Assembly: GCF_000004825.1 (NCBI RefSeq)
Contig: NW_008805063.1
Coordinates: 806,857 to 870,856, forward strand
Direction: 5' to 3'
Source: Heterostelium album PN500
Taxonomy: Eukaryota; Evosea; Eumycetozoa; Acytosteliales; Acytosteliaceae
Length of the DNA stretch: 64,000 bases
Under the pieces are notes generated by a model that did no database searches, was not told where the DNA came from, and worked only from the letters and a program-made list of their open reading frames with translations. The position numbers and the translations under genes were made by a program. This document shows, piece after piece, positions 36,140-45,890 of this stretch (the stretch's first letter is position 1; every line of letters begins with the position of its first letter).

Positions 36140-36727
36140 TCTATTTACATATTGAACAAGACAATATCTTATTCATATATTTTTATTTATATTTAGTGTA
36201 GCACAGTGTTATAGTAGTTTTATTAATGTTGATCGATATCGGGTTGATCAATTTTTTTTACACCCGATGAATAATTTTTCAAAAAAAAAAAAACTTAAAA
36301 ATATGGTTGATGAATTTAAAATAAATTCTTTTATATCATATCATTCTTATTTTTTTTTAATGAATTAATCGTTTTATAACTATTAACAAAAGAAAAGTAG
36401 TTTGAAAACTTTTCATATTTTAATTCAACTCTGAGATAAATTTAAGGTCATAGAATTGTAAATTTATAAAAATAAATATCTGTTGTTATTGAAAACATTA
36501 TCTGTCCTGAATTAAAATTTCAATTTTGATCTAAACTTTAATCACCCAACAAATAAGGTCCAATTCCAGTCACAAATTTGTTCAAAAGGTGGTTTGGATT
36601 TTTTTTTTACCATCGAAAAATTCTATTTATAAAATATTTTATAGTAAAACTCAAGGTCATCACTTTTATATCAAATCAATTTATAAGCATATCTATTTAT
36701 AAAAAGTAATAATAAACAAAAAACTTT
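36140..36727. other. Divergent spacer
   Basis: Between the minus-strand tetraspan gene and the first tandem membrane gene. A/T runs only; no gene or clear element. Confidence 0.6.
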
Positions 36728-37300
36728 ATGGCTTCAGGAGTTAAGACTATTTGGAATTTCTCTTTAGAAGACGAAAATACCAAGGTAGAAGTAGATGGCT
36801 ACTCTATAAAAGTAAATGATGAAAAGGTACGATTTAGATTTGATAGGCGAGAAGGATCTTTATCATTTGATCATAGAGGTCACCAATTCAAAGTTGGAAC
36901 TGGTCCAGATGTATTCCTCGGTTTCAATCTTCAATTATACATGGATAATCACAACATTTTAAATGGTAAACCTTATGCTCCACCTAGAGTTGGCATTTTT
37001 ATTACAATAAGATTACTTGGTATTTGTATTCGTAACATACTATGGGTTTTTATTGGTATCTTTTATATCCTTCTATATGTTCCATATTTACTTTATAAGC
37101 TGGTAATATTCCTTATCTTTAGAAGAAGAATAATCACAATTAGCCAAATCTCACCACCACGATCACACTCTGGAGAAAAAATTAACTCAGAAAATGATTC
37201 CTCTGAAACTACTCCAATCTTAACACAAATTGTTATTCAACCTCAAACAACCGATCCACAACAATCACAAGGTAACCAAATCAATAGTCAATCTTTCTAA
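36728..37300 (+). CDS. FAIM-like domain membrane protein, tandem copy 1
   Basis: Single exon, 190 aa. Residues 1-85 form a beta-rich cytosolic domain (VKTIWNFSLEDENTKVEVDG, IKVNDEKVRF, HRGHQFKVG, FNLQLYMDNHNILNGKPY) whose W.F.L...KVEV.G pattern and strand order resemble the apoptosis-inhibitory FAIM beta-sandwich; this is inference from pattern only. Two closely spaced hydrophobic segments (~88-130) follow, then basic FRRRIITI and a Ser/Gln-rich tail with ETTPIL. It is the partner of the gene 534 bases downstream, with the same layout and start MASG, so a tandem duplication. Confidence 0.75.
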   Translation: MASGVKTIWNFSLEDENTKVEVDGYSIKVNDEKVRFRFDRREGSLSFDHRGHQFKVGTGPDVFLGFNLQLYMDNHNILNGKPYAPPRVGIFITIRLLGICIRNILWVFIGIFYILLYVPYLLYKLVIFLIFRRRIITISQISPPRSHSGEKINSENDSSETTPILTQIVIQPQTTDPQQSQGNQINSQSF

Positions 37301-37834
37301 TAAAATAAACAAAAAGAACTTTTTAAAAAAAAAATTTTGATATTTATAAATATAACAATAATTATTACAAATCTTTATTTTTAAAAAAAAAATCAAACTT
37401 CTTCAACTCCAAAGAAATTTAACAAATTTAAAAAACATATAAATATTAAAATAAAAATATCAAGATTAATTAAATAAAATTTATAAATATAGATAATTTA
37501 AAAATTATAAATATAACAAAACAAATCTTCGGATTTTTAACATTAAAGCAAACTTGGTATTTGTATTAAAAAGAGAATCTAATTCTCAGTTTGTTAATTA
37601 AATCGTGATCAACTTAGAATATTACTTTTTCTTGGGGGTTTCTATGACTGGATTATTAAAAAAATTCCTTATTTCTTAGCAAAAAAATTAAACACCAATT
37701 TGAAGGTGACCTTTCTTTCTTTCTTGGGATTTTTTTTTGACGAGCAAAAAAATATCTGATGACTGGGTTTCTAAAAATATTTAAGCTTTTGCAAAAGTTT
37801 TTAAAAGATAATCTAATCTTATCAAATAAATAAT
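37301..37834. other. Spacer between tandem paralogues
   Basis: AT-rich, including poly-A runs. It has a short GC-richer patch (37620-37780) with no stable reading frame. No relic of a third copy was seen. Confidence 0.5.
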
Positions 37835-38491
37835 ATGGCATCAGGTATTAATACAACTTGGATTTTCCCATTGGATGGCGAACAAACCAAAGTAGAAGTA
37901 CACGGAAGAAAATGCATTAAAGTAAACGATATTGAGGTACCATTCACACCGAATGTCGCCGAACGTACCTTGGAGTTTATCTACAAAGGTCACTATTTCA
38001 AAGTTACTAACGGTGCCACTGTATACCTCGGTCTAAATATTCAACTGTACCTCGACAATCACAATATCGTAGATGGTACTCCATATATTCAATTCTCCAA
38101 GTCCGGTGCCATTGTTGTATTTGTACTCTTTTTGGTTCTTGGTATTCTGTTTGGACTCTTCATTGTCGGTCCAATTCTAATTTATATGCTGGTTATTTTC
38201 CTCATCTTTAGAAAAAGAACAATCAACATTAAGCACCTCCCAACCCCAGTTTCCTTCAGCGGAAACTACACTTCTGAAACCACTCCAATTTTACATCAAG
38301 TCGTTGTTGTTCCACCACAAACAACTCAGCAACCACAACAACCGATGCCAACCGGTCAGGCACCATACTATCAACCAAATAATGTTGCCTATCAACCGTA
38401 CCAACCACCACAACAACAACAACCACCACCACCACAATACTATCAACCATACCAACAACAACCAGAACAACAATTAAAAAATATTGATTGA
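37835..38491 (+). CDS. FAIM-like domain membrane protein, tandem copy 2
   Basis: Single exon, 218 aa, paralogous to the gene at 36728. Shared blocks are NTTWIFPLDGEQTKVEV, KCIKVNDIEV, YKGHYFKV and LGLNIQLYLDNHNIV, then one long or two short membrane spans (~92-128), FRKRTINIKHLPTP and SETTPIL. The tail is longer than in copy 1 and is Pro/Gln/Tyr-rich (PYYQPNNVAYQPYQPPQQQ), a low-complexity segment of the kind that recruits cytosolic partners. The cytosolic domain is better preserved relative to FAIM-like patterns than in copy 1. Function unknown; membrane location is clear. Confidence 0.75.
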   Translation: MASGINTTWIFPLDGEQTKVEVHGRKCIKVNDIEVPFTPNVAERTLEFIYKGHYFKVTNGATVYLGLNIQLYLDNHNIVDGTPYIQFSKSGAIVVFVLFLVLGILFGLFIVGPILIYMLVIFLIFRKRTINIKHLPTPVSFSGNYTSETTPILHQVVVVPPQTTQQPQQPMPTGQAPYYQPNNVAYQPYQPPQQQQPPPPQYYQPYQQQPEQQLKNID

Positions 38492-38953
38492 TAATTTTCT
38501 TATTATATGTAATAAATTGAAGATAATTATAAGTATTTTTCGAAATAAAATATAAACATCTGTTTATGATCAACAAAGATTTAAAACAAAAAAGAACTAA
38601 CTGGATGATATTGTTATAGAATATTTTTGTAAATTATTATATTATTTAAACAAGTAATTATCAATTCTTAATGTCTGTTGATTATTTTTTTTTCCCTCTT
38701 TTTTTCTAATTTTCATTTTTTATTATTATTATTTATTTTTTTAAATTTTGCAAAAAAATAGCAATATTTTGTTTGATCAAATTTTTTTATTGAACTTATT
38801 TTTAAAAAACTATTTTCTCTTTTTAATTATCTACCTTTAATTTATTTGTTTCATTATAAGACAATTAAATTTACTTTTTATATTATCAATTATTATTATA
38901 TTAGAATCTTTTTTTTTTTTGGTGTAATTTGTAATTTGTAAATCACAATCAAA
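38492..38953. other. Alpha-tubulin promoter spacer
   Basis: Very AT-rich, with several T runs (38685-38720, 38780-38790) and a T run at 38908-38919 directly upstream of the tubulin start codon, as expected of a highly expressed dictyostelid gene. No reading frame. Confidence 0.55.
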
Positions 38954-40402
38954 ATGCGTGAAATTATCTCGTATGTTATCATCATCATTATTTTTGGTGA
39001 ACATCAAACTATAGATTTTTTTAAATATTAATAATCTTATTATTTTTATTATTATTATTATTATTATAGTATTCACATTGGTCAAGCTGGTGTCCAAGTA
39101 GGTAATGCCTGTTGGGAATTGTACTGTTTGGAACACGGTATCAGCAAGGACGGTACCATCTCCAATGAATCGGAACTTGCCAAGTCAAAGAACAAATCGT
39201 TCGGTACCTTCTTCAGTGAAGCTTCCAACAAGAGCAAGGTCGTCCCACGTGCCGTCTTTGTCGATCTCGAGCCATCAGTCGTCGATGAAGTCCGTACCGG
39301 TTCCTACAAGAACCTCTTCCATCCAGAGCAATTGATCTCCGGTAAGGAAGATGCCGCTAACAACTATGCTCGTGGTCACTACACCGTCGGTAAGGAGATG
39401 ATCGAGAAGACTTTAGATCGTATCAAGATCTTGGCTGACGACTGTGACGGTCTCCAAGGTTTCATGGTCTTCCACTCTGTCGGTGGTGGTACCGGTTCCG
39501 GTTTCGGTTCGCTCCTCCTCCAACACCTCTCACACGACTACGGTAAGAAGTCCAAGTTGGATTTCTGTGTCTACCCATCACCACAGGTTTCCACCGCCGT
39601 CGTTGAGCCATACAACTCTGTCTTGTCGACTCATGCACTCCTCGAGAACACCGACGTCGCCTTCATGTTGGACAATGAAGCCATCTATGACATCTGTCGT
39701 CGTTCATTGAACATCGATCGTCCATCCTACACCAACTTGAATCGTTTGGTCGCTCAAGTCATTTCTTCGCTCACTGCCTCACTTCGTTTCGATGGTTCAT
39801 TGAACGTCGATATCAACGAGTTCCAAACCAACTTGGTTCCATTCCCAAGAATTCACTTCTTGCTCTGCTCATACGCTCCAGTCATCACCCAAGAGAAGGC
39901 AGGTCACGAGCAATTCTCTGTCGGTGCCCTCACCAACGCCGTCTTTGAACAACAAAACATGATGGCCAAGTGCGACCCACGTGAAGGTAAATACATGGCC
40001 TGTTGTTTGATGTACCGTGGTACCGTCGTACCAAAGGATGCCCAAAAGGCCGTCGCCGACCTCAAGACCAAGAAGACTATCTCCTTTGTCGATTGGTCAC
40101 CAACCGGTTTCAAGTGCGGTATCAACCACGAACCACCCACCGTCGTTCCAGGTGGTGATTTGGCCAAGGTCGAGAGAGCCGTCTGTATGTTGTCCAACAC
40201 CACCGCTATCTCCCAAGTATTCACCAGAATCAACCACAAGTTCGATCTCATGTACACCAAGCGTGCTTTCGTTCACTGGTACGTCGGTGAAGGTATGGAG
40301 GAAGGTGAGTTTGCCGAGGCTCGTGAAGATCTCAACGCCTTGGAGAAGGATTACGAAGAAGTCGCCGAAGAAGGTGGAGAAGAAGTTGCTGAAGAGATGT
40401 AA
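38954..40402 (+). CDS. tubA: Alpha-tubulin
   Basis: Structural GTPase subunit of microtubules. Two exons, 38954-38970 (17 bases) and 39070-40402, close in frame to 449 aa. Start [23 protein letters not shown] signature [10 protein letters not shown]; catalytic Glu in the [15 protein letters not shown] block; acidic tail ending EEVAEEM. Two differences from the animal form: position 40 is Ser, not the acetylated Lys, and the C-terminus ends in Met, so no tyrosine cycle is possible. Codons are strongly biased to C-ending forms, as expected for very high expression. Confidence 0.98.
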
Positions 40403-40572
40403 ATCAACGTTGAAAATTCACATCCTGTTCTCATTAACCAACATCTAAAATACAAATAGTTATAATCCTAAAGGATCCAATAAAACAAGATTCCGGGTAT
40501 TTTACCTTTTTCTTTTTTAGATCACCAAATAATAATAATAATAATAATAATGTTTATCCAGTTTGTTTTGTT

Positions 40573-42316
40573 TTATTTTATAATATTCTTTAGTTCATCA
40601 AATACAATTATCTTTTCAAGTATCTTTCCTTTTTCTTTTCCACGTTTGAATTCTTCGTTTTCAACTTTCTTCCAATCTTCGTAGGTAATGAGATTGTGTT
40701 CTTTCGATTTGAGGAGGTCTACAATACCCTGATAGCCTGGTAGGTTTCGGTTGTATTTGTTTTCATTGTAGTCTTCTTGGATGGTATGAGCGGTTTCGTC
40801 GGCATTCATCGAGACGTTTACAATTGCGCCGGACGGTCCAGTCTTGATCCACCCACTAACATAGAGTCCATCGATGATCTTCTCAGAGTCTACTCCTTCC
40901 AACACTCTTCCAGCACGATTGGGAACCTTTACACGCTTGAAATCGAATGGTACCTCACTGAATTTGGTACCGGTGTAACCAATGCTTCTAAAGACAACCT
41001 CTGCTTTGAGTGTTTCCCTAACTCCTGTTCCAACTGCTTTGACATCGCCTTTGTCGTCACTCACCAGCTCGTTCTTCTCCAATATGACCTCTGCTAAACA
41101 TTGACCACCATTCGATTCGACCATCTCAACAGGTGATCTCTTAAAATGGAATATAACATTCTTATAATTATTATTGTTGTTGTTGTTGTCTGTCTGATTT
41201 GAAAGATCACCAATATTAAAGTTTTCTGGTAATGGTTTAAGATATTGTTTGAATAATTCAACCATCTTTCTTTGTGCTCTTTCCATTTTATTTACTATAC
41301 CAATACAATACAATATTGCATAGCATTAATAGTATGAATAAAATAGTTAGTATTATTGGTAACAATTACAAAAGTAGTGATATACATACGTTGATCTTCA
41401 GTAAATTCCAATGTTGTAATATCATTTACATAGGTGTTGATATTCGGTAGTTTCAATATCTCTCTAACTTCTTTGGTGGTAAAAGAAACCTCGGCTGGTC
41501 CTCTTCTACCGATAATATGTACATTCTTGACTTTACTGTTTGATAGTATGTCGGTGGCTGTCGATGTGATGTCGGTGCCAGCGATGTCTTCGATGGGTTT
41601 AACCAACATTCTGGCGACGTCAAGTGCTACGTTTCCTTGTCCAACGATTACAACGTTCTCGTGTTGCAAATCATAATGTTTCTTTTGGAAATCTGGATGT
41701 CCATTCAACCAAGAAACGAATTCACGAGCGGAATACACAGTTTGACACTTCTCGCCTGGTATATTCAACTTTTTCTCACCTTCGATTCCACATGCCAACA
41801 CCACAGCATGAAATGTCTTTCTAATCTCCTCGAATGTTATATCGTGATCAATATTGACATTTCCAACGAATTTGCAAGTCGATGGATGTTCCGACCATGT
41901 CTTTTCCAATGTATTCTTTACTTTCTTTTCGTTTTGATGATCTGGTGAAATACCATATCTAATCAAACCAAATGGATATGGTAGTCTAAAAAAATTTATA
42001 ATATGTCATTGTTTATAAGTAAGTAAGTAAGTAAGTTCTCTTTGCAAAATGACTTGACTGTTCTGTTTGAACAATCAAACAATGTTGTTTTTCATTCAAC
42101 TACACACTTTTCAATGATTGTAATATTAGAATCTGGTAGTAATTTATAAACACGATTAGCAGTATACAGTCCTGCAGGTCCACTACCAATAATACATAGT
42201 TGTAGTGGTGATTTACTGTTACTATGTGAATCTAATGCATTTGTTGTCGTACAATAGTTTCTAAAGAACTGTAATCTGTTCTGATGAGATGATGTACCTT
42301 TAAACAACTTAAGCAT
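40573..42316 (-). CDS. fdxr: Mitochondrial NADPH:adrenodoxin (ferredoxin) reductase
   Basis: FAD enzyme that passes electrons from NADPH to mitochondrial ferredoxin for Fe-S cluster and haem synthesis. Three exons, 42316-42108, 41985-41390 and 41294-40573, close in frame to 508 aa. A basic, acidic-free presequence (MLKLFKGTSSHQNRLQFFRN) fits mitochondrial import. FAD site CIIGSGPAGLYTANRV; IEK/LPYPFGLIRYGISPDH across the first intron; NADP site VIVGQGNVALDVARML; GRRGPAEVSFT; and GWIKTGPSGAIVNVSM, the family C-terminal signature. Convergent with alpha-tubulin, only 170 bases between stops. Confidence 0.93.
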
Positions 42317-42957
42317 TATTTTTATTCTTCAGAATTCTACTAAATATTTCTTTATATAAATATATATATATATTTCTTTTAATAAATAAATAATGAATTA
42401 ATAAATAATGAATTAATAAATAATTAAAATCATGATAAAACTGTGAAGTAATAAATTATCGTCTTTTCATTCATATTTTTTTTAAACTGATCATCCACAT
42501 TTAAAAAAAAACACCTCATTATTACATTTTTATTTTTCATGCCACTTTTGCAAAGATCATTGAAAGTTGTAATAAAAAAAAAAGATCGATAGAAGTAATG
42601 GGTTTAATGATAATCAAACAGATCATAATAAGTTGTAATTAAATCAGTCAAAACAATTGTTTTCAATTTTAAATTAATAAGGTTAAATATCTTTTTACAA
42701 CAACTTCCAAATTCCAAATTATTTTTAGAAAGAATCATAGAACATCAAATCTATTGTAATAGAACAAGCTAAAATGTTATCTAACAAAAAACAAATTGTT
42801 TGATCTAGATATTTTTTTGACACACATTTAATTGTGAAATTTCAACGATTGACATTTTTTTACAATTCTAAAATATTTTTCTTTTAAAAGTAAATTACAA
42901 TTGTAATCATCCATAATTAGTTAATTATTTAGTTAGTTAGTTAGTTATTCTATTGCT
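42317..42957. other. Divergent spacer
   Basis: Between FDXR and the FNIP gene, which point away from each other. It contains a 15-base tandem repeat (AATAAATAATGAATT, two full copies and a partial from 42385). AT-rich otherwise, no gene. Confidence 0.6.
42385..42428. repeat. 15-bp tandem repeat, about 2.7 copies
   Basis: The unit AATAAATAATGAATT is repeated exactly at 42385-42399 and 42400-42414, with a partial third copy. Probably a simple AT-rich slippage product upstream of FDXR. Confidence 0.7.
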
Positions 42958-44412
42958 ATGTATAAAGTACCAAACTATTTAATTAAAATCTTATTATCAG
43001 AATATGGATTGGATGATATCGATAGACTTTGCTTTGTTTTCACATCGAAGCAATTCTATAACCACAGAGACTACTATTTGAATGTGAATATAAAGTCAGA
43101 ATCATCGATCTCTATCTTTCCGTGGTATGCAGAGAAATCAATGGTCTACTCTCATGCAAATCAAATCGATCGGTTGAATCAAACCAAGACTACACTTGAA
43201 TATCTTTGGATGAATGAATATACATCTGGTGAGTTCAGTGAATGTGTCAACCTGCTATTCCTTCGCACACCTTCGCTTCCACCAAACAGTTTCCGTACGA
43301 TGACAAAACTTCGATATCTAAAGCTACATGGATTCAATAATAAGTTTGAGCCCAACGTTCTGCCTGACACTCTAGAGTATTTGGATTTGGGTTTGAATTT
43401 CCGAAGAGAGATTGCCAAGGATGTGTTACCACCACGACTTAGAATATTAAAGTTTGGTAACTCTTTCAATATTATCATGAAAAAAGTAGTTATACCAGAG
43501 AGTGTGAGATCACTACGGTTTGGTTTGTCGTTTTCACAGGCTATTGCTCCGGGAATGCTTCCGTTCAAGCTGAAAAAGTTGAAATTCGGAGGATCTTTTA
43601 ATCACCAACTTCACAAAGATATGTTTCCAAACTTGAAAATCTTGATTATCACACAGTACTATCAAGCAAATTTCCAAGTGGATTCACTTCCCCTCACCCT
43701 AAAGAAACTCTCGCTATTTAACTACAGTAACAACCTACTGCATCTCCCACCGAATCTCTTGTATCTTAATCCTGGTAAGGAGTATAACCGTACCATCAAC
43801 ATACCGGTCAGTATCACCTACTTGATATTGGCAAACAATTTCACTCAGGCAGTGGATCTATCGATATTTCCCAACCTGAAAAAACTCAAAGACTATCGGC
43901 GACACCAACATGATATCCTACCTTCGACACTTAGAAATATATGGATCAAATTCTATCCGAATGAATTGTTTAACTTGATCGATGAGCATGGATATCAAGT
44001 GGAATCGATCTGCTATATACCTGACTCTATGTCAGTGATATACACAGAGATTCCAAAGAGTTTGAAGTCATTAAAGTTAGTTGGTCGTTGTTCGATTCCT
44101 CTAAAGAAAAGCCAAATCAAAAGTGCATTGGGAGTCACTCGTCTGTCATTAGGCTCGCTCTATACGAGTGATGAATTTCCAATCAAAGATATCTTCCCGA
44201 ATCTACAGATGCTGACATGTTATAAAGAGTTTCTACAGTACCACAGCAATAGGAAATCGATATCACCACTTACCAATATCACACTTATCTCAATATCTTC
44301 GCACTATTTCAACCCAATAAGGACCAAGCATCAAATAAGAGTACTCGATTCAAAACATACACTCGTCATTGAAGCTGATTCTCAAAAAGGTGGTTTCAAA
44401 TATAAAAGATAG
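42958..44412 (+). CDS. FNIP-repeat protein with F-box-like N-terminus
   Basis: Single exon, 484 aa. The first ~45 residues (VPNYLIKILLSEYGLDDIDRL, CFVFTSKQFYNH) look like the F-box-like start of the dictyostelid FNIP family. The rest is an array of ~22-residue leucine-rich FNIP repeats, e.g. LPDTLEYLDLGLNFRREI, LPPRLRILKFGNSFNIIM, LPFKLKKLKFGGSFNHQL, each with the LP..L..L..G..F.. core. The repeats form a curved solenoid and, with an F-box, suggest a substrate receptor of an SCF ubiquitin ligase; that role is inference. Repeats are degenerate beyond residue ~330. The family is greatly expanded in dictyostelids. Confidence 0.85.
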   Translation: MYKVPNYLIKILLSEYGLDDIDRLCFVFTSKQFYNHRDYYLNVNIKSESSISIFPWYAEKSMVYSHANQIDRLNQTKTTLEYLWMNEYTSGEFSECVNLLFLRTPSLPPNSFRTMTKLRYLKLHGFNNKFEPNVLPDTLEYLDLGLNFRREIAKDVLPPRLRILKFGNSFNIIMKKVVIPESVRSLRFGLSFSQAIAPGMLPFKLKKLKFGGSFNHQLHKDMFPNLKILIITQYYQANFQVDSLPLTLKKLSLFNYSNNLLHLPPNLLYLNPGKEYNRTINIPVSITYLILANNFTQAVDLSIFPNLKKLKDYRRHQHDILPSTLRNIWIKFYPNELFNLIDEHGYQVESICYIPDSMSVIYTEIPKSLKSLKLVGRCSIPLKKSQIKSALGVTRLSLGSLYTSDEFPIKDIFPNLQMLTCYKEFLQYHSNRKSISPLTNITLISISSHYFNPIRTKHQIRVLDSKHTLVIEADSQKGGFKYKR

Positions 44413-45056
44413 TTTAAAAGTAAGAAAGATCAAATTAATAATATTTAACAATTTTGTAATTTAATTTAATCAATAGAATAGTCTAATAAAGGTATATATA
44501 TGTATTATAATAAATAAATAATGAATTCATAGCAATCGATTGAGCAACTGTTTTAGCGTACTAAAGAGTCTTACGATATCAACCTCTTTATTCTTCAATC
44601 GCTTTCTCTCTATGCACAACTTGAAGTGAGTTCAATTGTTTTAAAAAGTCACCCAATTTAAATTCTTGCTTTTTAATACCCAATATATTTTTACCCCAAT
44701 GTTACAAACAACTTTTAAACAAATGAAGAAGAGTTTAATTTTTTGTAAATTGACAATTTTTTAACTTTAATCTATCTCTAATATTTTAATAAGATTCCAT
44801 CATGTGTTAGACAATTTACAAAACCACCGGTAGGTTTGAAATATTAATATCCCCCTTTTGTTTACTTTAAATTAATAAGAGTTGAATTTTTTGTAAATTG
44901 GCAAATTTCTATTTTTATTATTAATTAAGTATTTAATAGTTGATAATCAACTATTTATCATAAAGCGTCTTTCTTCTATCATTAGAAACAAAAAACAAAA
45001 CAAATAAAAGTATTAAATAATTTCTTAATATTTACAAAAACTTCTAAAAAATAAAT
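44413..45056. other. Spacer with a short coding-like remnant on the minus strand
   Basis: Mostly AT-rich promoter region of the next gene. At 44527-44631, minus strand, a frame reads KLCIERKRLKNKEVDIVRLF and on to LLNRLL and a stop, with no start and an upstream stop. It may be a last-exon relic. No matching partner exon was found. Confidence 0.4.
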
Positions 45057-45560
45057 ATGGATAGTAGTCGCTATGTTCAAGCTGTTCAAAGTGCCTGTGG
45101 AGAACTTGCAGACAAATTCGATGCACTGGCAATGTACCAAGGTGAAAAAGCAATGTTCACAAGTCCCAATTGGAAAGGTACTCCCTCCGATGTGAAGTCG
45201 TATGTTGATGCTTGGAAAGATTCATCTATTGAGTCGATCACCTACAAGGGTGACACATATAGACTTCATCCAAGATCCTATGATAATGTACTCACTTCTA
45301 TCAATGATGACAAAGGACATGTCATGATCAGATTCGAAGGTCAAAAAATGATGGTAGCACATACCACAAACTTTTTGAGTGTAAATGAATTTTGGTTGGA
45401 ACCAAACAACTTTAGTGCTGCTTTTAAAGTAACTATAATATATTTCATTAAAATGGTTGTTTTTCTATCTAATCTAATAATCAAAAATTTTAACCTTTAG
45501 GCTGCAGATGCATTTTCTGGTTTTTGCCAAGTTTCTGGTGCCATTGCAAGTGTATTCTAA
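45057..45560 (+). CDS. Small cytosolic protein, family not recognised
   Basis: Two exons, 45057-45428 and 45501-45560, close in frame to 143 aa. Acidic N-terminal helix (VQAVQSACGELADKFDALAM) followed by mixed beta strands (YKGDTYRLHPRSYDNVL, GHVMIRFEGQKMMVAHTTNF) and a C-terminal helix ending VSGAIASVF. The helix-sheet-helix order and size suggest a profilin or roadblock-like small fold, but I see no diagnostic motif and claim no family. No leader or membrane segment. Well-formed codon use and a standard intron support it as a real gene. Confidence 0.8.
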
Positions 45561-45890
45561 AAGTCAATATACTTCCTAAATTTTCTACAAAATTACCTTT
45601 AAATAAATTAATTATGTGTTGTATCTTCACTTATCAATAAAACTAAAATTTTTAAAAGACAAAAAGAAAAATAGTCTTTCTTTCATAACATTGATAAATA
45701 TGTCTGTCTCTGTATTCTTTGATCTCTCAGGTTTGTTGTAGCTTGCTCCGAACTTTGATGAAGTTTGGAAAACTCATTTTCCCATCGAAAAATAGAGTCC
45801 TTTCAGTTTTTTTAAAGAATAAAACAAACTTTATATTCTAAAAATATCACATATTTTCTTTTTAATTAATTTTATTTACTTTATTTTACT
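45561..45890. other. Spacer
   Basis: AT-rich sequence with AATAAA-type strings after the small gene and a T-rich leader before the B-box gene. Nothing else seen. Confidence 0.6.
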
